DNA of 64,000 bases. Origin: Neocallimastix lanati (nom. inval.) (taxonomy: Eukaryota > Neocallimastigomycota > Neocallimastigomycetes > Neocallimastigales > Neocallimastigaceae). Shown piece after piece: positions 38,040-51,551 of this stretch. Within the stretch, counting starts at the first letter, position 1. The number at the start of each line of letters is the position of its first letter. The notes beneath the pieces are model-generated. The model was not told the origin of the DNA and did no database searches. It saw nothing but the letters and a program-made list of their open reading frames with translations. Location: assembly GCA_016946835.1 (NCBI GenBank), contig JACVTC010000116.1:265001-329000 (forward strand), written 5' to 3'. The translations under genes and the position numbers were made by a program.

Positions 38040-40384
38040 TTTAAAAATAAAAATAAAATAAATTAGTAACAATTTCAGTCTTATCATTAAACTTCAAAAT
38101 TTCAAATATTAATCTAATTAAATTATTAATTTCGGAATTTCATTTCTAAATTTTTTTTTAAAAAATAGTTTATATTATATATAGAAATTACATATATAAT
38201 ATTAATTAATTTTATTTCTTTAATTGTATTCATAAATAATATTTCTAAATTTTATTTTAAAAACTTTTGTATTATAGATGTCGATATCCAAAAGATATGC
38301 ATGAAATTTATTTAACTTTTAAGCAAATTAAAGGTTTAATCATTGAATTTCTTAAAACGTCAAATGATTGCATTAAAATTAATTCACTGAAATTTTTAAG
38401 TGTTCTTATACAAGTACAAACGGCAGCTGATCCTAATAATGTAATTATTATATTAAATAGATAAAAATCATTAAATTATAATGAGGAAAAAATTGATATT
38501 TTAAAATTGTGTAACACTTCTCTGTATAATAAATATATATGTTAATTTATTTAATACAAAGAAAACGGCAATAAAGAATGATGTTTCTTTAGATATATGT
38601 CCATCTAATCATCCTTACTTGGATACTGAACAGTTAGCTTTCGAATCAAAACAATATTTTGATGTTTTAACACAATTAATTTTAGCAGAAAAGTAAGAAA
38701 AATGAAACTACTATTAATAAATTTATATTAACAAAATAAATAAATTAATAATAATAATGATATTAAAAATAAAAAATAAAAAAAGAATGAATTTATATAT
38801 TATTTATATTTTAATTTATTAATACTTCAAAAATATCTCATTTTATTAATATATTTTTAAAATCAGCGTTTCAAGTACAATAATAACTTCTTCAATGAAT
38901 TTATTATCATTACTTGCTAAAACAAGGAAACAATATTTAGCATCTGTTATTAATAGTCTTTTATCATGGAAAAAAAATTTTACGAGACAAATGACACCAG
39001 TTCAATTACGTAGCATAGAAAGAACCATTAAAATATGTTTATTATCAATATATAGGTAAAATATATATATTATATTTTATATTTAATAAATTTTTTTAAT
39101 TAAATAAATAATAAAATCAAATAATAAATACTTAAAAATAAAATCTCATAACAATACTGTAATAAAATTATAACAAAAAAAAAAAAAAAAAAAAGAGTAC
39201 CACCACCACAACATCAAATTAAACAAGTAACAGAGTATTTACAGTTGGCTGGTGTTAAAAGTAGTGATTTAAAATCACGATTACCAAGTTCAGGAATGAA
39301 AAGGCCGTCAATAAATAATGTATCAGAAGAAAGTAATAAACGTTTAAAAACAGAATCAGGATCACTACAACAATCCTCGTCAAATAAACAACAAAATCAA
39401 ATTCATATCCTTTTTCATATTAATATTTAAATTATAAAACAATTTTACTGATTAAATTTTCTCAAATTGTGATTAATAACAAATTAACAAATTATAGTTT
39501 TCTCCTTAACTTTAATTATTTATTTATTTTTATTTTTTAATTTTATTTTTTATTTTTATCTTTTATTTATTATTTTAATTATTGTATATACAGCAAATAC
39601 AGTTTGATTTTACTACACTCCCAACTGGATTTGTTATAGATGTTATTTTAGCAACTTTAGCAACAGTACCAAATGAAAAATGGAATACTGCAATACTAGT
39701 ATATATTAATTATCTATACATATTCATAAATTTATATATTTTCATTTTGTTAAAATTTTTATAAAATGATTAATAAATAATTTTTTCTATGTAAATAAAT
39801 TCTAATAATTTCATTTTACATCATTATTTAAAAAAGTCTTGTAGAAGTCCAGAAGAAAATGGCCAAATAACTTTTTCTCAAAAAGATCCTAGGCTTCATG
39901 ATAGCAAAATTATTGCTGATCCAAGATTTACATCTTTTATCAATAATATGAAAAATAACAATAATGAAATTAATAATAATAATAATAATAATATTCTTGT
40001 TAATAATATTAATCTTAATAATCTTAATAACATTAATAATAATATTAATAATATTAATAATATTAATAATAATATTAATAGCATTAATAATATTAATAAT
40101 AATATTAATAATATTAATAATATTAATAATATTAATAATATTAATAATAATATTAATAACATTAATAATATTAATAATATTAATGGTAATATTAATAATA
40201 ATATGCAAGATATATCGATGAATCAAAATGATTTCCCATTGAATAATTTACCATTATTACCAAATGATACTTCTCTACTTAAACCATTGAATATTAATAA
40301 AGACGACAATTTAAAACAATTATCAGAAAAGAATGAGGTATGTTGTTAAATAATCAAAAAAAAAAAAAAAAAAAAATATAAATA

Positions 40385-40431
<47 letters not shown>

Positions 40432-42266
40432 TTATAACGAGTAAAGAATAAAATAAAAATAAAAGATAAAAGATAAAAATAATAATAACAATAATAAAAG
40501 ATAAAAAAGTAAAAAATAAAAAATAAAAAAAAAAAAAAACAAATAATTAATAAACTAAACGAAATAATTAATATAAATAAATATTATAAATTAAATATTA
40601 AAATTCTGTATTAATAAATAAAAAAAAAAAATAAAAAGGAAAAGAAAGAGGATAATGAATCACCAATTTTATCTGAAACTCATATATTGGCTACATTACA
40701 AGATCCAAAATCATTATCTCAAAAGGAAATATTAGATTTATTTAATGATATAATAAAACGTATATGTGATGCTGAAACATGGATTATTAAAGGTCGTTCT
40801 TCACCAAGTACTCGACAGGGTTGGATGATTATTTTAGCAAGACTAATAAATCAATTTTCTCTTCGTACAGCACTTTTGGAATATACAAGTGATATCAATG
40901 ATGAAATTAAAGATGTTGATGAAATAAAAGAGAAAGTTCCTTTTGAAAATTTAAATCGTTTCAATACAATAATTAAAGAGCATGATGATGACAACACAGA
41001 AGATAAGAAAGAGATTCCAAAACTATTAATAAAAGATTCATTTACAACTGAATTAGAAGAATCTGTTAAGCAAGATTTATGTAAATTTATTTTAAATAAT
41101 TTTAAATTAAGGTAAAATAATATTATATATTATTAAATTATTATTATATATTACATAAATATTTAAAATATTTATTTATTAATATTATATATATATATAT
41201 ATATTTATTATTATTATTAAATTTTTTTTATTTTTTATTTTTATTTTATTTTATTCAATCTTTACTTTATGTTTATATTACTACTGTTTATTTTATTTTT
41301 ATTTTTATTTTTATTTATATTTAATTTTATATTTATATTTATATTTATATTTATATTTATATTTATATATATTTTTTTTACTTTATTTTTTATTTATATT
41401 TAATTTTATATTTATATTTATATTTATATATATATATATATATATTTTTTACTTTATTTTTTATTTATATTTAATTTTATATATTATATTTTTATTATTA
41501 TTATTATTATTTTTTTTACTTTATTTTTATTTTATATTATTTATCTAAATATATTTAATAAATATTAATTATTATTAAATATTTGTTATTAAATACATAT
41601 ACATATACTTTATTACATTATATTTAATATTATAGACATGAACTTGCCACTCTTTGGCTTCATGAAGAATGGTATGGTGATGATAGAAAAAGACAAGCTA
41701 TTCTTCGTAAAGTTGGTAAAAAGAAAGTTAAACTTCCACCACGACAATATGAAAAATGGTTAACACAAATAATGGATGGACTTCATGATGTTCTAGAACC
41801 AAAAGATAAACTTTTTACAAAATTTTTATTAGATATTCCAGAAATTCCACCAAATATAATTAAAAGAAATATTAAAAGATATTGTGAAAGTCCAGAAAGG
41901 TAAAATATATATATATATATACTTTTTAAAAAAGTGATAATGTTCTTTATTTAAATATTATTTAAATATATTTATTTTTCTTTACAATAATATTGTAATT
42001 ATTATAATAATATACATATATATTTTTAATTTTAATATTAATCTATTATTTATTTTATTTTTATATATATGACTATTAAAAAAGAATGCCTGTTGGTATT
42101 TATACTTTGAGAAATTTAATTGCATTAAGAAAAGCGAATATGAAAGAATGTTTAGATTTATTATTATCATATGGTGAAAATCCAGGTATATATATTTAAA
42201 AATATTTAATATTATATATTATATTTAAATTAAATTTATAATTTAAATAAAATAAAATAAAATAAA

Positions 42267-42302
<36 letters not shown>

Positions 42303-43056
42303 TAATAATAATAATAATAAATAATAATAATAAATAATAAATAATAATAATAATAATAATAATAATAATTAGATAAATCAACAAGATCAAATGCTATTAT
42401 AACATTAAAACGTTGGATTGGTGATACCGAATTAAGTCATTACATAGAGAATTATGCTGTTGGTATAATAAAATTATTATTAAATCCATCACCGCCACCT
42501 TCAGAAAATAACAAAAAAGATGAAAATAAAGAAAAAGAAGATGATACAAAGCAAGAAAAAGAAACACCTTCATCAGAAAATGAAAATAATAAAAAAGAAA
42601 CAGATAAAAATAAAAAAGAAAAGGGAAAATCAATTGGTTGGAAAGAAAATGATATTATTAGACATTTGGAACTCTATTTTGCTATATGTAGTAAAAAACA
42701 TGAACTTTTATCTGAGTAATATATATAAATATATTTTTTCTTCTAGTTTAATTAATTTAGTTAATAATAATTAAAAATACTATTATAGATATATATAGAT
42801 AAATATATAAATATTTAATTAAATTCATCTATTAACTTAAAATAATTATAATCATTAATTTAATAGAATATTTGAACTTTATCCACAACTTAAAGATAAT
42901 ATTCAAAGAGTTATTAGAATTCATATTCAACCTTTAATTAAAAGTATTGGTATAAACTCACCAAAACTTTTGGAAGTTATAAGAAATTTCAAAACTGGTG
43001 CTGATGCTTTGGCTATCAGAGTATTATTTATTTTAACTGAAAAATGCAGTAAGTAT

Positions 43057-43091
<35 letters not shown>

Positions 43092-44499
43092 TGTATTTTT
43101 ATTTGTTTATATGTTTGTTGGTTTGTTCGTTTTATTTAAGTACTTATTATATATTTATAAATTTATTTATTTATCTATTTAATTATTAAATTATTTATTT
43201 GTTTGTTATAAATATGATAAAATATAATATTAAAATGAATAATTAATTAATAATAATAACAATTTTCAAAAAAAATTTAGCAAAAACCACACCAGAGTTA
43301 GTTAATATGGTAAAAGATATGTATAATTCACGTGATTTAAATCCGAAATTCTTAGTTCCTATTTTTGGTGCTTTAACCAAAGTATAATTAAAAAATTTAT
43401 TATATTATGAAATTAATTATTAAATAGTTTAATTTAATAATAATAATAAAGATATTGATATATTAATAAATAATTTATATATATTTAAATTAAATTATTA
43501 TTATTTTTAAATTTTAATTATTTTTAATTTAAAATAATAGTCTGAAGTTGCAGAATATCTACCAAAATTAGTTCATATATTAAATGATACCGAATCTCAG
43601 AGAAAACATGTTAAAGATGTTATATTACTTATTGTTGATCCAACATCACGTAATCCAAAAACTACTCAAAAGCCAATTATGACACCACAAGAACTTTTAG
43701 TTTTACTTCATAATATGGAAAGTACTGTTGGACTTAAGAGATGTAGTGAAGGTAATTATTAATATAAATTGCAATAATAATATTTTAATAATTAATATTA
43801 TTAAATCAATAATATAATTCTAATTATTATTTTTATTAACTTATTCATATATATATATCCTTTTTTTATTTAATATTTATTTTATTATTATTAATATATA
43901 ATATAAAATAATAATAATAATAAAAAAAAATTAATGAACTTTTATATTATTATTATATTATTATTCATAAATAAATAAATAAATAAATAAATAAAAATGA
44001 AATGAAATGATATAAAATAATATAAAATGGAATAATAATAACAACAATAATTATTAATAATAATAATTAATAATAATAATATAAAGCCACTCAAATATGT
44101 TTCTCATTACCACAAATCTTTAAACAAGAAGTCTTAGCTGTTGTATTAACCCAACTTGTTGAACAACAACCTATACCAAAACTTTTCATGCGTACTACTA
44201 TTCAAACCGTAAATTTATATAGAAATTTAACCAATTTTATTTGTACCAATATTTTAACACAACTTATTGTAAAGAAAGTATGGACTATGCCAAAATTATG
44301 GGAGGGTTTTATTAGATGTTTAAAAATTACATTACCTCAATCATTGAATGTTATCCTTCAATTACCATTTCAACAACTTAAAGAGGTTTTAACAAAAGTA
44401 CCAGATTTAAAAGAACCTCTTAAATCTCATATCAAGCAATTACCCAAAAATCAACATTCAAGTAAATTAGATAAAGTAATGGAATTTCTTAAAATGTAG
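36968..44499 (+). CDS. SYMPK: Symplekin / Pta1 (mRNA 3'-end processing scaffold)
   Basis: Sixteen exons join in frame to 1195 residues: 36968-37052, 37716-37830, 38278-38440, 38562-38692, 38867-39055, 39196-39404, 39592-39698, 39837-40337, 40639-41111, 41636-41899, 42085-42185, 42373-42715, 42867-43048, 43281-43381, 43541-43751, 44087-44499. Symplekin holds the cleavage/polyadenylation complex together and binds the Ssu72 phosphatase in the nucleus. The N-terminal part is HEAT-like (exons 2-5). A basic/Ser linker and an Asn-Ile repeat (residues ~374-460) follow. Later come Leu-Ala-Thr-Leu-Trp-Leu-His-Glu-Glu-Trp and the conserved symplekin C-domain (Phe-Met-Arg-Thr, Lys-Lys-Val-Trp-Thr-Met-Pro-Lys-Leu-Trp-Glu-Gly-Phe-Ile, Pro-Gln-Ser). 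Length is close to animal symplekin (about 1270). All introns but one are GT-AG; exon 6 to 7 is treated separately. Exact ends of exons 4 and 8 are the least sure. Confidence 0.9.
39405..39591 (+). other. Probable U12-type AT-AC intron of symplekin
   Basis: The exon 6 frame ends without a usable GT near its last conserved codons. It runs into ATATCCTTT, the exact U12-type 5' splice consensus. The intron contains TCCTTAAC (39503-39510), the exact U12 branch-site consensus. Splicing to the AC at 39590-39591 restores the frame (C + AG gives Gln, followed by Gln-Ile-Gln-Phe-Asp-Phe), whereas using the nearby ACAG as an AG acceptor gives a stop. The branch site lies about 80 bases from the 3' end, which is unusually far. 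A GT-AG alternative with donor GTATCA near 39320 also keeps frame but removes 28 coding-like codons. Confidence 0.6.
39960..40205. repeat. In-frame AAT/ATT repeat coding Asn-Ile tract in symplekin
   Basis: Repeated AATAATATT units within exon 8 encode Ile-Asn-Asn repeats of about 80 residues. Poly-Ile/poly-Leu readings of other frames are shadows. Confidence 0.9.
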
Positions 44500-44748
44500 A
44501 GATAAAAGATAAAAGAAAAAAAAAACTAAAAAAAAAAAAAGAATAATATAAAATATATATTTATATTTATATACAATATTAATAATAATAGTAATAATAA
44601 GTAATAAAAATTAAAAAATATATATTAATTTTTATAAATCATTTTTTTTATTATAAATAATTTTTTTATATTTTTATTTTTTTATTTTTTATTTTTTATT
44701 TTTTATTTTTTATTTTATTTTATTTAATTTTATTTTTTTTTTTTTTTT

Positions 44749-44809
<61 letters not shown>

Positions 44810-45147
44810 CTAAAATTTTTATTAGAATTATATAATAATAATAATTTTTTTTTTCATTTTCATTATTATTTTCTTTATTTTATTTTTTACTCATATTTAA
44901 TGATAAAAAAAAAATTTTTTTTTTTAGAATTTTCTGTTTTATAACAGTAATTTTCTTTATTTTGAAGTTAAATATAAATCATACACATAAATTTCTTTTT
45001 TCTTTTTTTACCTTTTAATTTTTTTTATGCATAACACTTTTTATTTCTTATTTTATCTATTCCCTCTTTCTTATTTTATATATTTATTTATTAATATATA
45101 TAGAAAAAAAGTATTACAATTTATTTATACAAATTATATTTTATTAA

Positions 45148-45189
<42 letters not shown>

Positions 45190-45301
45190 TTATTTATTTA
45201 TTTATTAAAATAAAAATAATAAAATAAAAAATTAAAAAATTTATTAATAAATGCTATGCTCATTTTATTTTAATGTTTCACTTTTATTGTTATTTTATTT
45301 A

Positions 45302-45378
<77 letters not shown>

Positions 45379-45846
45379 GTATAAGAACTTTTTTCTATTT
45401 TAATTACTATTTAAATAATAATAATAGTAGTAGTAATAAATTAATATAATTATTAATTTATATAATCAAATCATCATTAAATGATCTTCATTACTTTTCT
45501 TTGGATTAAATCATTAGATTTTTATTATTATTATTTTTTTTTTATTTGCTTTTTATTTGATATGAAAATAAAATGGATAAAAAAAATAAAAATAAAAATA
45601 AAAATAAAAATAAAAATCCACAATTTAAAATTTTTAATTTATTTTTTTATCTTTTTTTTTTTTATCTTTTTATTATCATTTAAAATTTTACTATTTTCCT
45701 AACTTTATTTATACCAAAAATGTATATTTTTATAAATATGAAGAAATTTTTAAAATAAAGATATATATAAATTAATAATATGTAATTAAAATATTTTTTA
45801 TTATTTATTATTTTTTTATTGCATTATTATTATGACTATTTCTTTA

Positions 45847-45900
<54 letters not shown>

Positions 45901-48531
45901 ATTATTATTATTATTATTACCACTATTATTATTATTATTATTATTATTATATAATACAATATTTTATTTTTGATTATAGGTTATAAAAATCACAAATCTT
46001 ATAAAAATTTTCTTTATGTAATTTTTTTCTTTTACATGTATTTTAATTAAATAAAACTAATTTCCTTGTCTAAAAAATTTAGTATTTAAGACTAAATAAA
46101 CAATTTAACTTTCAAAAGTTACTATAAAAAATATGAATATAATTAACTGATATTTAATACTTTTTTTTAATAAAAATATATATGTAAAAAAAATCTTATT
46201 AAAATATATATATTTAAATCAAAAAGAATTATATTTACATATGTAAAATGGTCAAGTTTAATAAAGAAATTCTATTGTATTTATTAATAAGGACTTTTTT
46301 TTTCAAAACTAATTAAAAAACCAATAATATAGATATATGTTATTTAACTTATTAATAAATATCATATATTATAAATTATTTTTATATTTATATATATATT
46401 CTTTTTTTAATATATTTTATAGTCGTTTTAATATTTATTGAATAAAAATTAGTTTAATTTATATTTTTATTAAATAAATAACCACTAAAAAAAAAAGTTT
46501 ATATATATCTTAAGTATATATTTTAAATTAAATTTATTCATATGCAAAAATAATTGGATTTAAATTCTATACTTAAACTAATTTTTAACAAATAAATATA
46601 AATACATTATAATATAATATAATATAATATAGCCGTTTTAATATATATAAAATATAACAATGGGATAAATTTTTATTATGAACTTACATAAACCAATTTA
46701 TTTATAATAAAACACTTTATATAAAATGGTTAACTAGTTACACAATATTAATACAAAAATAATTTTAATTAATAATATATTTTAATAATATTTCAATTAA
46801 TTAATAATATCATAATTTTATGCTTTTTTTTTTTTTTTTTTTTTTAAAATACTTTTATTATATATATTTAATTAAAAAATAAATATTAATATAAATGCTA
46901 AAATATTTTTTTCAATATAAAAAGTTTAGTATCCATATTAGTTTTAAGATTTTATTTATTTTAGTAATTAATAAAATAATGAATATTATTAATAATTTAT
47001 TAAAGAGATATTGTATATTATTAATAATGTTATAATTAATACTAATATATAATTTTAAAGATATTATAATGTAAAAATAATATAATATAATAGACAACTA
47101 AAATTTTTTATTACTTGGAAATATAATATTTATTTTATTAATTATTAATTTTATAAAAGTAAGATAAATTATATTTTTTTGAACTAATTTTTCTATTAAA
47201 TCAATAAAAATCTTTAATAAAAAAAGTTTAAATAACAGAAAGTGAATTGATATGTGTATATAATTTATAATACATAAATAATATATAAAGTTTATCATAC
47301 CACTAAATATTTGTTATAATCTTTTTCTAACGTTATAACAATAAAGAAAAATATAAAGATATTAAAAAAAAAAAAAAAAAAAAAAAGTAAATTAAAGTTA
47401 AATTTAATTAAGTATGTTACACAGAACAAGGAAAATAAGGTAAATAATAGCAAAATTAAAACCAATTAGTTATAAAATATAATTACTAATATATTAACAA
47501 TATATAATATATTATATTAAATAATTATCAACGGTTGTATCATATTTATTATAAAATGAAACAAAAAAAATAACACAAATTAAAAAATATAAACCTTATA
47601 AAATAAAAAAAAATAAAGTAAAAAAAAGTATAAGGTCTATGTAATTATATTAAATATTTATAAATTAAAATTATATTCGTATATTATAAAGGGAAACTAT
47701 TTGTTTTAAGATTTTGAAATATAAATAAATTATTTATAATAAATTATAAAATTTAATTAATGTTTAATCATTATACTGCGGTTTAATTAAAATAATAAAT
47801 AGCCAAAAAATAAAAAAAAAAAATTATATAAATAAAAGTAAAAAGAATTTTTTTTTTTTTCAAATAAATAATTTATATTTGGTTTTTATAAAAACTAATT
47901 TTAAAACTAAAATAATAATTTTTAAAAATAGAAGTAAAGATCAAGAAAATTTATAATTTATATATATCTTTATTATTTATATATTTTAAATATTAAAATG
48001 AATCAATGTTTTATAAATATGAGTAATAAAAAAATAATAAATCAATATATTTAAATTATAATAACAAAATTAAGTGTAATAAAAATAATTAATAGAAATA
48101 AATTTAATAAGTTAAAACAAATAATTATTAATATCAAGAATATACTTGTTTTTAATATTGACTAATTTTTAATATTTAAGTACAACAATAATAAAAAAGA
48201 TCATTTAAAATTAAATGTACTATCTATATTTAAATAATAAAAATAATGAATGAATAATACATTCATACAAATCAAAAATATATGTATATGTAGAATATTA
48301 AAGAATTAATTATTTTAATTTTATTTAAATGAGAATGTAGTATGTAATACAAATAATAAAAAAAAAATAAATGAAATTGATAAATGTTGAAATAAAAATA
48401 AATATAATAACTACTATACTTATGTTATAAAATTTTGTTTTAGTATTTACAAATAAATAGTGATTAATAACAATTATTAACTTAATATATATTAAAATAA
48501 TATTATTACAAAATATATATATATAGAAAAA
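44500..48531. other. AT desert between symplekin and CAP gene
   Basis: Poly(T) 44756-44809, AAT/ATT microsatellites at 45149-45189, 45308-45378 and 45848-45950, poly(A) 47366-47386. No gene or RNA recognised. Confidence 0.6.
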
Positions 48532-49883
48532 ATGAGATTTAATATATCTGCTGTTTTATCCATTGCATTTTTAGTATGTAGTACTAATGCTAAATTAACT
48601 TCATCTCAAAAGGATGCATTATTATCTCTTCACAAAGAAGCTAGAGCAAAATTAAATGCATCAAATATGAAATCCATCTCCTGGAGTGATAGTCTTGCTT
48701 CTGCAGCTCAAGTAATAATTTTATCCAATATATTTCAAATTAATACAATTAGTTTATAAATATTTCAATTAATATATTTATATAAATACTTATTTATTTT
48801 TACTTTCCAATAATAAAATAAATTAATTAATATATAATTATTAATTTAATTATTTTTTTTTAAATAATTATTAAGAGTTATTCTGAAAAATGTTTAGGTA
48901 TGGTTCACTCACATAAAGGTCCAGAAAATTTAGCTGGTAGTACTACTGGTGATGTTAAAAGAATGTTCAATAATTGGATGGATGAAAAATCTGGTTTTAA
49001 TAATTCAGGATATAGATCAAACTTTAAAGATATTTCTTATCATGGTGAAGATATTGGACATTATTCTCAAATTGTTTGGGCTGATAATACTGAAGTCGGT
49101 TGTGGTATGACAGATTGTCCACATTATTCTGCTCGTTACCTTTTAGTGTGTAGATATAAAACAGGTAATGTTATTGGTAGAGAAGTTTATGCTCTTGGTT
49201 CTGGTTCTTCTAGTGATAAAGATGAATCGAGAAAAACTACCACTAAGAAAAGTACAACTTCTGCCCATAGAAGTTCAACAACTAGAAAAACCACTACCAC
49301 AACCACTACCACTACTACTGTAGCTGCCGCAACTAATACTCCTGCTGTCTCCGTATCTGAAGGTATTAAAGTTCCAACCGCTACAGTTGCTGCTAATAAT
49401 ACATTAAATAACAATTCTACTTTAACTGAAACTCCAGGAATTACTATTCCAATAAATGATCAAAATACTAACAAAGATAATAAAAAAGAAGATGATGAAA
49501 AGAAGACTGATAATAAGAAAGATGAAGAAAATATTGTTGAAGAAGTTGGTCCATCCAGTTACACAACAGATGCTACTACTTATGTAACCGGTGTTGCTGT
49601 TACTGGTTCTGTTGTTGGTGCTGCTGCTGCATTTGTATTCCTTAAGAAGAATCCAAAGCAATACAAACAACTTACTGATAATATGAAAACTATTTCTAGA
49701 AGTATTACTAAAAAAGCAAATTCAGTTAAGCGTAGTGCAACTACTGTTACTAGTTCTGTAAAACGTAGTGCAACTAATGTCACTAGAAAGATTACTACCA
49801 AAGTAAGACCAACCCAATCAGATTCAAGTAATCCATTCAATGGAAGTAGTTATAGATATGAATTTACTCAAAATCTTAGTTAA
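48532..49883 (+). CDS. CAP/SCP (PR-1-like) protein with membrane anchor
   Basis: Two exons, 48532-48711 and 48876-49883 (395 residues; donor GTAATA, acceptor AAG, phase 0). Residues 1-20 are a signal peptide (Cys-Ser-Thr-Asn-Ala cut site). The CAP domain spans about 25-165: Leu-His-Lys-Glu-Ala-Arg, Trp-Ser-Asp-Ser-Leu-Ala-Ser-Ala-Ala-Gln, Gly-Pro-Glu-Asn-Leu-Ala, then the CAP1 signature Gly-His-Tyr-Ser-Gln-Ile-Val-Trp ... Val-Gly-Cys-Gly (~120) and CAP2 Leu-Leu-Val-Cys-Arg-Tyr-Lys-Thr-Gly-Asn. A long Thr/Ser/Lys-rich, probably O-glycosylated linker follows, then a helix near 293-315 (Ala-Val-Thr-Gly-Ser-Val-Val-Gly-Ala-Ala) and a Lys/Arg/Ser/Thr cytoplasmic tail. CAP proteins act outside the cell, several as sterol binders. 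An anchored type I form is less common than the secreted one. Confidence 0.9.
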
Positions 49884-51293
49884 GAAGCATTAAAAAAAAT
49901 AACATTGAACATTTAAATTTAATAAGCATTATTATTATGATATTAAAAATTTATATGGAATTCAATAAAAAAAATAAAATACTATATTTATAAATGTTAT
50001 TAAATCAATAACTTAAAGAAAATTTTTAGAAAATAAAATAGAAAAACATATGCATATATTAAATTTTGGTAATATAATATAAATTGTAGATATATAATAT
50101 TATTAATGTAAAAATAATAAAACTAATATATATAAACCAAATATAAAGTAATATAATATTAATATAATATATTGAATTAATAAATAAATAAATAATTTAT
50201 TAATAAAACAAAAAAAATAATAAAAATTATAAAAAAAAAAATAATTTTAGAAAAAAAATTGCAGGAACAAAAAACTAAAATATTTAAAAAAATTAAGATA
50301 AATTAAAAAAAAAAAAAATTATCAAAATATTGCAAAAAAAAAAAAAAAAAAAAAAAAAGAAGGTATTTATTTTCTGATAGTATTTGAAAATATATATCAT
50401 TAATAGTATCTTTTTTTTTTTTAAAAAATATATATATATATAAATATGTATAAAGTATATTTTAATTATTTTTAATTATTAATATATTTTAATTATTAAT
50501 TTATATTTACAATATATATTAAATTTTTTTTTATTTTACATACAAAAAATTTTTTTTTTAAAATTCTTAAAAAGAAAAAATTTAATAATAATAATAGTAA
50601 TAATAGTAATAATAAAAATAATATAGTAATAATAATAATAATAAATATATATATTATATTTTTTAATTCATTACTAATAAAATAAAGTAATGATTAAAAA
50701 TTTTTATTCATTTATTTTAAAATATAATATTAATAATAATAATTTTTTAATTCATTATAATAATAATTATTAATTCATTATAAAGATTATAAATTAGTTA
50801 TTATAAATAATAATAATAATAATAATAATATAATAATAATAATATAATAATAATAATATAATAATAATAATATAATGATAATAATGTTGATTCATTATTC
50901 TATTAAAAAAATATTATTATATAAAATCATTATTCTATTAACAAAAGAATAACAATTATTTAAAATCATTATTATATTAAAAAAAAAAATTATAAAATTC
51001 ATTACTAATAAAAAATATTATAAAAATTTATTTAAAAACATATTAAAAAAAAATAAAAAAAAAAAAAAAAAAATAAAAAATAAAAATTATAAAATTCATT
51101 ACTAATTATAAAAATTTATTAATTCAATACTGAAATAATAAAAATAATAAAAATAAAGTTTAAAAAATAAAGATTAAAAACTAAAAATTATTATTATTAC
51201 AAGCTTTATTATTACTAATTTATATTTTTATTATTTTTTTTTTATTTTATATATATATATATATATATATATTTTTCTTAATTTTTTGATTTT

Positions 51294-51327
<34 letters not shown>

Positions 51328-51471
51328 ATTTATTTATTTAATTATTTAAGTATTTATCTTTTTATTTATTTATTTATGCATATATGAAAATTTTATCAAT
51401 AAATATATTTACATATTTCTTCTTGATGGAATTTTAGCATTAGATACATTTTGATACTGGGGAACTGAGAC
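49884..51471. other. AT-rich spacer with AAT microsatellites
   Basis: AAT/TAA repeats (50586-50645, 50808-50885), poly(A) 50335-50358, poly(T) 51299-51326. No gene seen. Confidence 0.6.
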
Positions 51472-51477
51472 ATTCAA
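51472..51477. repeat. Possible 6-bp target-site duplication, LINE copy 2 (5')
   Basis: ATTCAA directly precedes the 5' hairpin; the same six bases follow the poly(A) at 56269-56274. Short, so only suggestive. Confidence 0.5.
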
Positions 51478-51551
51478 CGGAACAGTAGACCCCTGTGAAC
51501 TGTTTAAGAATTGAGCAATTCTTAAACAGTTCACAGAGGTCTACTGTTCCG
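51478..51551. repeat. 36-bp-arm hairpin at the 5' end of LINE copy 2
   Basis: Arms 51478-51513 and 51516-51551, one mismatch in 36, loop of 2. The right arm ends in GGTCTACTGTTCCG, related to the first bases of copy 1, so the right arm is probably the real 5' end and the left arm its inverted copy. Confidence 0.93.

Noticed and set aside
39405-39600. Ordinary GT-AG intron with donor GTATCA (about 39320)
   Set aside because: It keeps frame, but would drop 28 coding-like codons and ignore exact U12 5' and branch signals; kept as alternative only.
39828-40226. Poly-Ile, poly-Leu frames in symplekin exon 8
   Set aside because: Other-frame shadows of the Asn-Ile tract; the coding frame joins the neighbouring exons without stops.
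49187-49840. Three minus-strand frames opposite the CAP gene
   Set aside because: Antisense shadows of Thr/Ser/Ala-rich coding sequence; the plus strand has the signal peptide and CAP motifs.
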